Source of the DNA: Ophiothrix spiculata
Lineage: Eukaryota; Echinodermata; Ophiuroidea; Amphilepidida; Ophiotrichidae
Length of the DNA stretch: 32,260 bases
Reading direction: 5' to 3' (one strand)
Assembly (NCBI GenBank): GCA_000969725.1
Contig: JXSR01S022821.1
The position numbers were made by a program, and so were the translations under genes. Under the pieces are notes generated by a model. It searched no databases. It saw only the letters and a list, made by a program, of their open reading frames with translations, and was not told the origin of the DNA. Numbering within the stretch: the stretch's first letter is position 1; each line of letters opens with the position of its first letter. This document shows, piece after piece, positions 9,401 through 15,661 of this stretch.

Positions 9401-10611
9401 GCAAATTAATCTGCATCAATGCTATCTTATCCGTCTTGAACCCCAAGGTAAGGTAAACTAGTCCGCATCAATGCTATCTTATCTGTCCTGAACTCTATAA
9501 AAGGTAAGGCAAACCAGTCTGCATCAATGCTATCTTATCCGTCCTGAAACCTAAGGTAAGGCAAACTAGTCCGCATCAATGCTATCTTATCCGTCCTGAA
9601 GCCTAAGGTAAGGCAAACTAGTCCGAATCAATGCAATCTTATCCCCTGAATCCTAAGGTGAGGCAAACTAGTCCGAATCAATGCAATCTTATCCGTCCTG
9701 AACTCTATAAAAGGTGAGGCAAACTAGTCCGAATCAATGCTATCTTATCCGTCTTGAACCCTAAGGTGAGGCAAACTAGTCCGAATCAATGCAATCTTAT
9801 CCGTCCTGAATCCTAAGGTGAGGCAAACTAGTCCGAATCAATGTTATCTTATCCATCCTGAATCCTAAGGTAAGGCAAACTGTTTTGGACTTTTTGGCCA
9901 TATTAGATCAAATGAGGTCAAAGGTCATATAAAAAACAAATCATTTTGAAAGCCTAAGGTGTTTACCATGTTATTCTGAAGTTTGAATGAAATATGCAAA
10001 ACACTTCTAGAGATAATTGAGTTAGACATCAAAAAGAGGAAAATAACTCCAGACTGGAAAGGGTTAATGATGTGTTTGATACTAAAAAAAATTCCATCAA
10101 GACACAGGCCGGTCAAATGTTTAAGATTGTTTAACATTTACCCGTACCTTATTTTTGATAAGATTTTGGTTCTTGTTATCAATAACTTAAAATGACAAGA
10201 AGTTGAACAGTGAAATAACTTGATTTTGGGTACTGGTAGGCTTTCAAAAATGAAAAAGAATTAAAATCAGTAAATCTGGAAATAAGGTGGGATAGGAAAT
10301 CATGGTTGATGTTGTTTATGACTGTGCATAATCAGGTTTTGAGTTAGTTGCGGTTATTATGTATAAAATCCTACAAATCTTTAATATCAAAGGGGTTATC
10401 AGACCGAACCACCAACTTTTGTACCTTTGGGACCAAGTGCATCATATGACACTTTAAAGTACACATCTAACTGCAAAAGTTTTTGATTCTGCTTTTCTTT
10501 CAGACGGGAAGTTACAAGAGAATTAGCGAGTTAATCCGTGAACAGAGACTAACAACTGGCACAGTACGCTTTGACAAAGACAAAAGCCCTCGCCTCATCA
10601 GAGTTATATGA
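298..10611 (+). CDS. Coiled-coil protein with C-terminal CAP-Gly domain (5'-partial, seven exons)
   Basis: Join of 298-469, 2093-2478, 3195-3312, 4644-5076, 6226-6336, 8173-8279 and 10504-10611, 1435 nt in total. Every junction keeps phase and every intron is GT-AG. The order is a charged helical region (exons 1-2, rich in E, K, R, L and M with few helix breakers, typical of coiled coil), then a low-complexity Ser/Pro linker (exons 3-4, e.g. SSSSNSSGPPSTVSNSS and RPKSAPERN), a CAP-Gly domain split over exons 4-6, and a short basic tail (exon 7) ending RLIRVI. CAP-Gly domains bind C-terminal EEY/F tails of tubulin, CLIP or EB proteins, so a microtubule or centrosomal adaptor role is inferred. 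I do not recognise the orthologue. The usual GKNDG signature reads GDTDG and the usual Trp before VGVELD is Tyr, so ligand binding may be altered. The 5' end lies left of the window. The intron behind exon 6 carries an array copied from that exon. Confidence 0.85.
470..2092 (+). other. Intron 1 (about 1.6 kb) with dispersed repeat debris
   Basis: No coding exon is seen. It contains a C12 run at 637-648, a C-rich stretch near 838-852, and a short fragment with a tRNA-like B box near 1160-1200. The rest is AT-rich. It ends in TTTTTCATCACAG before exon 2. Confidence 0.6.
1158..1245 (+). repeat. Possible SINE fragment with B-box-like motif
   Basis: The stretch GAGGTCCCAGGTTC followed by TAATCC resembles a Pol III B box (GGTTCRANNCC). 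It shares the 14-nt string GAGGTCCCAGGTTC with the SINE at 13865. The tRNA-like head is incomplete, so this is only a possible decayed SINE. Confidence 0.3.
2093..2478 (+). CDS. CAP-Gly gene, exon 2 (coiled coil and basic/Gly-rich end)
   Basis: Phase 0 start (ELDKVPILQKEMDAVNAKM) and a long Met/Glu/Lys/Leu-rich helical stretch, with hydrophobic spacing typical of a coiled coil to about residue 105. A short EDEGGGGRR segment follows and the exon ends MRMDS in a split AG|C codon at AAG|GTAATA. A long open frame on the opposite strand (2059-2511) is a shadow of this biased composition. Confidence 0.85.
2544..2820. mobile_element. MITE-like foldback element in intron 2
   Basis: About 50 bp at each end are inverted copies of each other: AGGCTATACTCGGCCTCCAC at the left, against AGGCTATTATACTTGGCCTC read from the right end. 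Both then continue through CACACAAATTT to CTATCAAACATTTGGTTGT. The total length is about 277 bp and no ORF is present. A TA dinucleotide on both flanks would fit a Tc1/mariner-type target duplication. This is a non-autonomous DNA transposon by structure. Confidence 0.7.
3195..3312 (+). CDS. CAP-Gly gene, exon 3 (Ser-rich linker)
   Basis: The acceptor TTTTATCTTTTCTAG leads into the split Ser codon left by exon 2. It reads SPTLMRHSSRQDAWDMSSSS and on through a Ser/Pro-rich stretch to QRQERK. It ends in phase 0 at AAA|GTAAGT, a strong donor. It is probably disordered and a plausible phosphorylation linker. Confidence 0.8.
3313..4643 (+). other. Intron 3 (1.3 kb)
   Basis: No exon is seen. It is AT-rich, with a purine-rich stretch near 3965-3985 and the foldback element at 4322-4590. 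It ends TTTTACATTCAACAG before exon 4. Confidence 0.6.
4322..4590. mobile_element. Foldback element with nested inverted repeats
   Basis: The ends are inverted copies (CTACAATCTTCTGCAAAA, then GTTGGGACACT within a few bases). A second inverted pair lies inside, around AATCAATGTTG and CAACATTGATT, flanked by C-rich and G-rich arms. The flanks carry an imperfect ~20-bp direct repeat ending AATACACAATA (left copy ends 4320, right copy ends 4608). It is non-coding and structurally a MITE. Confidence 0.6.
4644..5076 (+). CDS. CAP-Gly gene, exon 4 (linker and start of CAP-Gly region)
   Basis: Phase 0 start GSHRRSKSRLDINEPP, then a Pro/Ser-rich linker including RPKSAPERN. A more structured segment follows (GGFLKLLYNDGTTQDMPTVY), then a second Ser-rich stretch and AAQFIRFDDRVRLRKPGAKP leading into the CAP-Gly fold. 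The donor is CCAG|GTTTGT, a weak but usable site. It is supported because the split Gly codon (G|GA) gives KPGSCKTND across the junction. Confidence 0.85.
5077..6225 (+). other. Intron 4 with a LINE 3' fragment
   Basis: It opens with a GGCCTATATA motif near 5097. It carries the LINE tail at 5628-5936 and is otherwise AT-rich with no exon. It ends TTTTTGTTTGTGTAACAG. Confidence 0.6.
5628..5936 (+). mobile_element. 3' end of a non-LTR retrotransposon (5'-truncated)
   Basis: An open frame ending at TAA 5817-5819 reads RTNRRIGDRAFSVAAPRIWN and on to TFKSAVKSYLF. This is the typical extreme C-terminus of CR1/L2/Rex-type reverse transcriptase proteins, which commonly end ...AP.LWN.LP..IR....FK..LK.YLF. 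It is followed by a short 3' UTR with GGCGCATTATAAATGC and a (TTA)n tail at 5917-5931, a usual 3' end for such elements. Everything upstream of these ~50 codons is missing. Confidence 0.8.
6226..6336 (+). CDS. CAP-Gly gene, exon 5 (N-terminal half of CAP-Gly domain)
   Basis: It reads SCKTNDILTGIVKFVGKMD and then HRLYVGLKLDDP. This matches the CAP-Gly pattern G.VRY.G....G.W.GVELD.P, with Tyr in place of the usual Trp and Leu-Lys-Leu in place of Val-Glu-Leu. The donor is CCTA|GTAAGT. The final codon is split with exon 6 (A|TT, Ile). Confidence 0.9.
6449..6766. mobile_element. Probable MITE with ~25-bp inverted ends
   Basis: The left end AAGGAGCTTTAAATTTCAAG ACAGG is mirrored at the right end by AGGGAGCTTTCAATTTCAAT ACAGG read on the other strand. 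Length is about 318 bp. No transposase coding is seen. Confidence 0.5.
7326..7405. repeat. Short palindrome and direct repeats of ACTATTTACGG
   Basis: CCGTAAATAGTTCTTTTT pairs with AAAAAGACTATTTACGG to form a perfect-looking stem. Two further ACTATTTACGG-type repeats follow. No function can be assigned from sequence. Confidence 0.5.
7553..7712. mobile_element. 160-bp near-perfect foldback element
   Basis: The left arm (ATATATACTGACTT, then AGATCTCTGG, AAAACTATGG and GTGACTAAAATT) is mirrored by the right arm across a ~15-base centre near 7625-7645. Almost the whole element is palindromic, so a transcript would form a long hairpin. Confidence 0.65.
8173..8279 (+). CDS. CAP-Gly gene, exon 6 (C-terminal half of CAP-Gly domain; source of the array)
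   Basis: It reads IGDTDGVINGKRYFNVNMKH, then GKLVRINAILSVLNPK, matching the CAP-Gly pattern GKNDG.V.G.RYF.C...HG.FV. The signature GKNDG is GDTDG here. The exon ends in phase 0 at AAG|GTAAAG, whose +5 position is A rather than the preferred G. The last 48 bases, from GGCAAACTAG at 8232 through the donor, are the template-like copy for the tandem array immediately downstream. Because the HGKLVR part is fixed by the CAP-Gly fold, the exon is most simply the ancestor of the array. Confidence 0.9.
8280..9881 (+). repeat. Exon-derived minisatellite, ~30 units of ~52 bp, each with a 5' splice-site-like motif
   Basis: Typical units run GGTAAGGCAAACTAGTCCGA, ATCAATGCTATCTTATCC, GTCCTGAACCCTAA (52 bp). 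They differ from the end of exon 6 only at scattered positions. The first unit (8280-8329) is the most diverged; about 29 later units follow and a fragment ends at 9881. Variants include units ending CTCTATAAAA, units with CCAGTCTGCATC or TTAATCTGCATC, and GTGAGG in place of GTAAGG, mostly toward the right end. Each unit end gives AAG|GTAAGG or AAG|GTGAGG. 52 is not a multiple of 3 and units contain TAG and TAA, so the array is not coding. Unlike CRISPR, there are no unique spacers. Confidence 0.97.
9882..10503 (+). other. Rest of intron 6, 3' of the array
   Basis: AT-rich sequence with no exon and no further array units. It ends TTCTGCTTTTCTTTCAG, a strong acceptor for exon 7. Confidence 0.65.
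10504..10611 (+). CDS. CAP-Gly gene, terminal exon 7
   Basis: Phase 0, following the CAP-Gly exon. It reads TGSYKRISELIREQRL, then TTGTVRFDKDKSPRLIRVI and TGA at 10609-10611. A short basic helix is followed by a basic tail. The strong polypyrimidine acceptor and unbroken frame support it. I know no family motif in this tail, so the exact stop depends on exon 6 being spliced from its own donor. Confidence 0.75.
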   Translation, partial: TGSYKRISELIREQRLTTGTVRFDKDKSPRLIRVI

Positions 10612-11824
10612 TATGTGAACAAATTATTTGCTCAGAATGACTAAAGGACGAAATTTATCTAATCTGTGAACAAAAAAAAATTCTACAAGCGCTTGGCAGG
10701 CATGATTTTAGCTATATTTTAGCTATATTTAGCAATCAGAAGTCTCTACAGCATGGAAAAAACTATAACCTTGAGGACAACAAACATTTTTTTAAACCAG
10801 GGCGGTGAAACTTGTATTCCCAGCCAACAAAGTGGTATCGTCCACACTTGGGTCAAAAGGTTAACAGTGTATAAGTGCGCAGTATTAATTTATGCTAGTC
10901 AATCAGATTGGCGTAAACAGGCTTGCAGGGTGGATTTGCTGCAATAATCAGCTGACTATTGTAGCTAATCACCTCACCGGGGTCGGCGCACTTTTCAAAC
11001 GGGGAGTTTCATTTCCCATTCTCTCTGTTCCCGGTTTAAACGTAAATTGAAAGTCTATTATAGCAACCAAGAGAAGCAATATTAAAGATTATTAACCCTT
11101 CGAACTCTGGCCATTCCACCTGTATCCGTACCACTGACCTGGGCCAAACCTAAAGTTGAAATTTACTACACGCCTTAAACTTACTTTGATTTTGATGTCC
11201 CTTGCTTTGATTTTGAAGTCGTTTGCTTTATTTTTTAATTTCACAATGGTCTGAATTGTTCCAATAACCAGGATTCGAACAAGAATATCATTCATGTCCA
11301 CCAACATATCTGACTTTTACATTGTAGTCTATGGGCGACGACACATTTGTTGAAATTGCGAACAAATTAAAAAATTCTGAGGAATTATTTACTTCTCTTG
11401 TGTAAATAAAAGCAAAAATAACCTATCAGGGTTCATTGATGTTTTCCGATGTAAACAAAAGCATTGGAAATTGTCACTACCCATGCTGGTAGACAGGCAC
11501 GTCAAGTTCCCGACACATGCCTAAAATGTAGCTGATAAACCAGCTCATGGGGTATACAGTACATGAATGTGTGCCGGTATACAGGTTCAAAGGGTTAAAT
11601 AACCCCTACCCTAAGTGCACTCACACCCTCCTCATTTGGTCAAATTGGGATGTTGGTGAAAAAAAAAGAAGATACACCCTAATTGGAGTCACTGTGAAAC
11701 CAGATAAATCATGGTCAAAATTCACTTTGCATTTACAAGTATGATCTTTAGATTGTGATTTGTAGCTGTATGTAAAATTGTCCACACAATTTCAAATTTG
11801 AACGGTTTGTATTTATAGTTTGAT

Positions 11825-11830
11825 AATAAA
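11825..11830 (+). promoter_or_regulatory. Candidate poly(A) signal AATAAA
   Basis: Canonical hexamer on the coding strand downstream of the stop at 10611, followed by a T/GT-rich tract (TTCTTTGTTTGGTTTC). It is plausible only, since no transcript evidence is available. Confidence 0.35.
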
Positions 11831-11922
11831 TATTTTTGTATACTAAACTGTTCTTTGTTTGGTTTCATTTAAGACATGGTGTTTCATTTCAATCAGTAAA
11901 TCATCAACAGATTTTATGGCCC

Positions 11923-11943
11923 GGGGGGGGGGGGGGGGGGGGG
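11923..11943 (+). repeat. Poly-G run of about 20 bases
   Basis: An uninterrupted G tract after GGCCC, followed by CACTTGGGTATATT. It abuts the tandem duplication and may mark the end of a dispersed element. Homopolymer length is unreliable in assemblies. Confidence 0.8.
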
Positions 11944-11945
11944 CA

Positions 11946-12435
11946 CTTGGGTATATTGATGTTCACATGCATGAACATAGGTTTACAAAATACCCCCAAA
12001 ACAAAGTTAGTTTAAGCTTACCTTGAAGAAATACCCCTAAACAAGGATTTTCGTACCATTTTTTCTTTGTTTATTTGTTCACACATGTGTACACCAACAT
12101 AGCTCAGTGGCCCCTCTGGGTTTTATGGGTAATCAAATATTTGTGAGATGATTAAAGCAATAAACTTTGACATTTTTTTGATACCCCATTTTTGGGTATA
12201 TTGATGTTCACATGCATGAACATAGGTTTACAAAATACCACCAAAACAAAGTTAGTTTAAGCTTACCTTGAAGAAATCCCCCAGAAACAAGGATTTTCGT
12301 ACCCTTTTTTTTTTGTTTATTTGTTCACACACGTGTACACCAACATAGCTCAGTGGCCCCCCTGGGTTTTATGGGTAATCAAATATTTGTAAGATGATTA
12401 AAGCAATCAATTTTGACAACTTTTTGATACCCCAT
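11946..12435 (+). repeat. Two tandem copies of a 245-bp unit
   Basis: The stretch beginning GGGTATATTGATGTTCACAT (11949) recurs at 12194 and stays alignable to TTTTTGATACCCCATT at both ends. The copies differ by a few substitutions. Each contains AACATAGCTCAGTGGCCCC, a weakly tRNA-like string, but no convincing gene. Confidence 0.85.
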
Positions 12436-12769
12436 TGAAGAAAATGGACTTGTGGATTGTCCCTGACCTGCTCACTCACTGTGCACATAGCTTTCTTCTA
12501 TTCTGAAAAATGAACCCATTTTATACCATCAGAAACTAAGTTGCTCAAAGTTTATTCATGTGTGACACAACAAAATGTGAAATTGAACCACACAAAACAT
12601 TTAACTCTTGTTCTAGATTATCAATTTGAATGAAACAAACGATATATTATAGCAAGATTTAAATACTTTCTAACTATCTGTCAATATTTTCAACCAAAGA
12701 TTACACAGGATATTGTAAACATTATTTTTTAAATGAAGTTATGATATAAAGTTGGAATTGTATTGATTA

Positions 12770-13300
12770 NNNNNNNNNNNNNNNNNNNNNNNNNNNNNNN
12801 NNNNNNNNNNNNNNNNNNNNNNNNNNNNNNNNNNNNNNNNNNNNNNNNNNNNNNNNNNNNNNNNNNNNNNNNNNNNNNNNNNNNNNNNNNNNNNNNNNNN
12901 NNNNNNNNNNNNNNNNNNNNNNNNNNNNNNNNNNNNNNNNNNNNNNNNNNNNNNNNNNNNNNNNNNNNNNNNNNNNNNNNNNNNNNNNNNNNNNNNNNNN
13001 NNNNNNNNNNNNNNNNNNNNNNNNNNNNNNNNNNNNNNNNNNNNNNNNNNNNNNNNNNNNNNNNNNNNNNNNNNNNNNNNNNNNNNNNNNNNNNNNNNNN
13101 NNNNNNNNNNNNNNNNNNNNNNNNNNNNNNNNNNNNNNNNNNNNNNNNNNNNNNNNNNNNNNNNNNNNNNNNNNNNNNNNNNNNNNNNNNNNNNNNNNNN
13201 NNNNNNNNNNNNNNNNNNNNNNNNNNNNNNNNNNNNNNNNNNNNNNNNNNNNNNNNNNNNNNNNNNNNNNNNNNNNNNNNNNNNNNNNNNNNNNNNNNNN
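12770..13300. other. Assembly gap (531 N)
   Basis: Undetermined bases. Any open frames drawn across it are artefacts. The tandem duplication just to the left suggests repeats caused the gap. Confidence 1.
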
Positions 13301-13375
13301 GACCACTGGTCCAAGACGAACAATTTGACACCTTAACCTTTGAAATCGGACAAAGTTGAAAAATAAGCAACATTT

Positions 13376-13570
13376 TATGCAAATTAGGTACTTAATTAGC
13401 ATATTTTGTGCTCAAATTGCAGCTGGCACAGGCGCAGCTCTATCCTCACCTACCCACCAAATTTCATGAATGTAGGGTGCACGGAGTGTAAAATATGCCA
13501 TTTAAACCATTTTATGCATAAATTATGCAAATTAGGTACTTAATAAGCATATTTTGCGCCGATTGATGCT
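13376..13570 (+). repeat. Direct repeat of GCAAATTAGGTACTTAAT motif
   Basis: GCAAATTAGGTACTTAATTA at about 13379 recurs at about 13530 with one or two changes, each followed by AGCATATTTTG. The spacing is about 150 bp. It looks like two partial copies of a dispersed element of unknown class. Confidence 0.6.
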
Positions 13571-13864
13571 GGATCCAGTTCGGCTCCGGGTCTACCCAGT
13601 CACCAAAATATCATTATCGTAGGGCATGCGGTTTCCGAGATATGCTCCGGACGGTGGCCAGAAAATAGAATCGCTATGTCTCTTCTGAAAATTTTCAGGC
13701 GAGACAAAAACTACATGAGTATGAAAGGAACATTAGAAATAGTGCAATTCCTCTGCTCTCTCGGTCTCACTGACCTAAAACCTAAATCTTGCATTGATTT
13801 CTGTAATTCTGCCTCATCTGGTATCAATTCTGACCAGCTTAACCAATTTCAACTTTTAAAAATT

Positions 13865-14052
13865 GCGGGTTGGTGCAGCAGTAATTCCCTCGCCTTGCAC
13901 CAATGAGGTCCCAGGTTCGATTTTTACACCTGCCACTTTATGTGCATTTGGTTTTCAGTCCATGCTCGCTTCCGTAGGTTTTTCTTCGGATGCTCCGGTC
14001 TTTCTCCTGCATTCAAAACTGAATTTAAAAATATATCTTGGGGCCTGTTAAA
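13865..14052 (+). mobile_element. tRNA-derived SINE copy A
   Basis: A head with GGTTGGTGCAGCAGT (A-box-like) and CAGGTTCGATTTT (B-box-like) is followed by a body with CTTCCGTAGGTTTTTC and GCTCCGGT. It matches the copy at 26303-26606 throughout, including the identical string CCTCGCCTTGCACCAATGAG. It is more decayed than that copy. Confidence 0.7.
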
Positions 14053-14921
14053 GATAAGCTTACTTGGTACCAAGTACATGTACCAAGTTGAGTTTCCTTG
14101 GCAAAAGCCTAAACAAGGTGATTTTTTTTTGCGAAAGCCTAAACAAGGTGATGACCATATTACTCCCATCCTCAAAGAACTTCATTGGTTACTAGTCAAT
14201 TTCTGCATCAAATTCAAATGAAGTTTTTAGCTATCTGTTACTTCGAGGGCACCGGCCCTTACACACTACCATTGTTTTGTTTTCACATGCTCTGAGGTCC
14301 TTTTGGGTAACTTGCGTGCATTATAAGAACAACGTTTAATTATTATCATTGATCATACAAGCATAGACCATTGGACAACAAAAGCAAACTTGACTTTTTA
14401 CAAACAATCGTTTCTTTTTCCAGAGACATGATATTAAATAACACTTGTTATTTTATTTATTTCCAATATTCTGATTACAGTTGGGCTAATCAAGGGAGCC
14501 TTATTATGAATCAAGTGAAAAAAATTCAAGTTGTCAAATATTACATTTTTCCAAATTGTTCAGTTTTCATTTTGAAAAAAAAAATACCTGGGCTTTTCTC
14601 CATTTTTGAGTTGTGTCACTCATGGAGCAGAGTTATTATACCTCCGGATATATTCAAAGCTAGTCCCGATATCCAGGCAGATTGCGCGACGCATATACAG
14701 CGTGTGCATTTTGTTTCACGCCCAAATCCTGCCTGCGTTTCAAGTAGCGTGTATTGCGACTTGCTCTGATCAAAGTACGCCAATTTTCCTGCTTATCTGT
14801 TGCGAAGACTCTCGAAGTGAGGCACACAGAGCCATAAAATGCGGGAGGTACAATAAATCACCCTCCATGAGCGACAAAAAAAAGTATAAAAAACACCCTT
14901 TTCCCAACCCTTCCTCTGATA

Positions 14922-15140
14922 TACTTCGATCAACACCAAATAGGCGGGCCTCCTCACATCATGAATTGATACAGATATGCGTGTGCGTAGATGAACACAA
15001 CATTACAGCAGAAAACGCAGCGCGCGTTGTACGTGTGACCCACGCATCAATTTCTATGGCGCGCGTGTCAGTGGGATTATGTTTACTTGCGGATGAAGAA
15101 AAGCCTCATAATTCCCGCCTATTTAGTGTTGATCAAAGTA
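14922..15140. mobile_element. MITE family M1, copy 1 (219 bp)
   Basis: Terminal inverted repeats: TACTTCGATCAACACCAAAT AGGCGGG at the left, and TACTTTGATCAACACTAAAT AGGCGGG read from the right end. A second copy of the family in opposite orientation lies at 19472-19688. There is no coding capacity for a transposase. TA on both flanks is a possible target duplication. Confidence 0.75.
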
Positions 15141-15236
15141 TAAGGCATGTATGGCCAAACAAACAATTTTTTACTTTTAGCCTTACTTACAATCAAGGAG
15201 TTCTCCACCAGTAAACAGTTCTCGATTCAATCGCTC

Positions 15237-15421
15237 ATGATTTCATCAGTCTTGCTCCTAAAAACCTACCATGTTTATACAGAAGATATATCTCAATTCA
15301 TAGGAGAAGACCGTACAATCTTGTAAAATATCATCATTCCTCATCAGGCTCCTAATAACCTACCATGTTTACACAGAAGATATCTCAAATATAAGAGAAG
15401 GCAGTACAATCTTGTAAAATA
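15237..15421 (-). repeat. Tandem copies of the MRPL3 stop region/3' UTR
   Basis: The sequence around the MRPL3 stop codon (CATTCCTCATCCGGCTC on the + strand) and the 3' UTR next to it recurs at a 91-94 bp period. TCATCATTCCTCATC is at 15331 and 15422, CCTACCATGTTTA is at 15265 and 15359, and a more diverged stop-end copy lies at about 15241. This gives about three copies including the gene's own. Confidence 0.8.
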
Positions 15422-15424
15422 TCA

Positions 15425-15661
15425 TCATTCCTCATCCGGCTCATAAACAACACTTGAATTATTAAAATTATGTATATCATCTGCATACAAGTCCTCATCG
15501 AGCTCCTCCCCTTCATCAGCGAAATAGGTTGGGAATGGGGGTGCTTCAGTGAGTCTTTTCTCGGGTAATATAGAGTCTTTGATTTTGATTAAGCTGCTTG
15601 AGTGACCTGCTGTTGTACCTTGTAAGTATAATATATTATGTCTGGTATTCACTCGCCAAAC
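15425..15661 (-). CDS. MRPL3: MRPL3 exon 8 (terminal)
   Basis: The acceptor TCTCCACAG leads into [15 protein letters not shown], then the conserved [14 protein letters not shown] and [19 protein letters not shown] segment, ending VVYEPDEE and TGA. The acidic C-terminal end is normal for animal MRPL3. Partial copies of the stop-codon end lie directly downstream (15237-15421). Confidence 0.95.
   Translation of the reverse strand, partial: VWRVNTRHNILYLQGTTAGHSSSLIKIKDSILPEKRLTEAPPFPTYFADEGEELDEDLYADDIHNFNNSSVVYEPDEE

Larger units (their letters stand above)
10612..12769 (+). other. 3' UTR and intergenic sequence after the CAP-Gly gene
   Basis: No ORF of substance is seen. An AATAAA at 11825-11830, followed by T-rich sequence, is a candidate poly(A) signal and would give a 1.2-kb 3' UTR. 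Further right are a poly-G run and a 245-bp tandem duplication, then AT-rich sequence up to the gap. Confidence 0.5.
13301..15236. other. Intergenic region between the gap and the MRPL3 3' end
   Basis: It holds a ~150-bp spaced direct repeat (13376-13560), a SINE (13865-14052) and a MITE (14922-15140). Apparent long frames here, such as 14606-15214, overlap the MITE and show no protein-family signal. Confidence 0.6.

Noticed and set aside
8280..9881. CRISPR-like array
   Set aside because: The units are contiguous with no unique spacers, the context is an animal intron, and the unit matches the neighbouring exon.
11240..11330. tRNA-like B box (GTTCGAATCC) on the - strand
   Set aside because: An A-box-like string lies only about 20 bases away and no cloverleaf can be drawn.
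12100..12120. tRNA-like string ACATAGCTCAGTGGC
   Set aside because: It resembles an A box only; no anticodon or T arm follows, and it is part of the 245-bp duplication.
12729..13402. Long open frames on both strands
   Set aside because: They are produced by the run of N.
14606..15214. 202-codon open frame on the + strand
   Set aside because: It runs through the MITE at 14922-15140, has no domain-like pattern and no plausible splice context.
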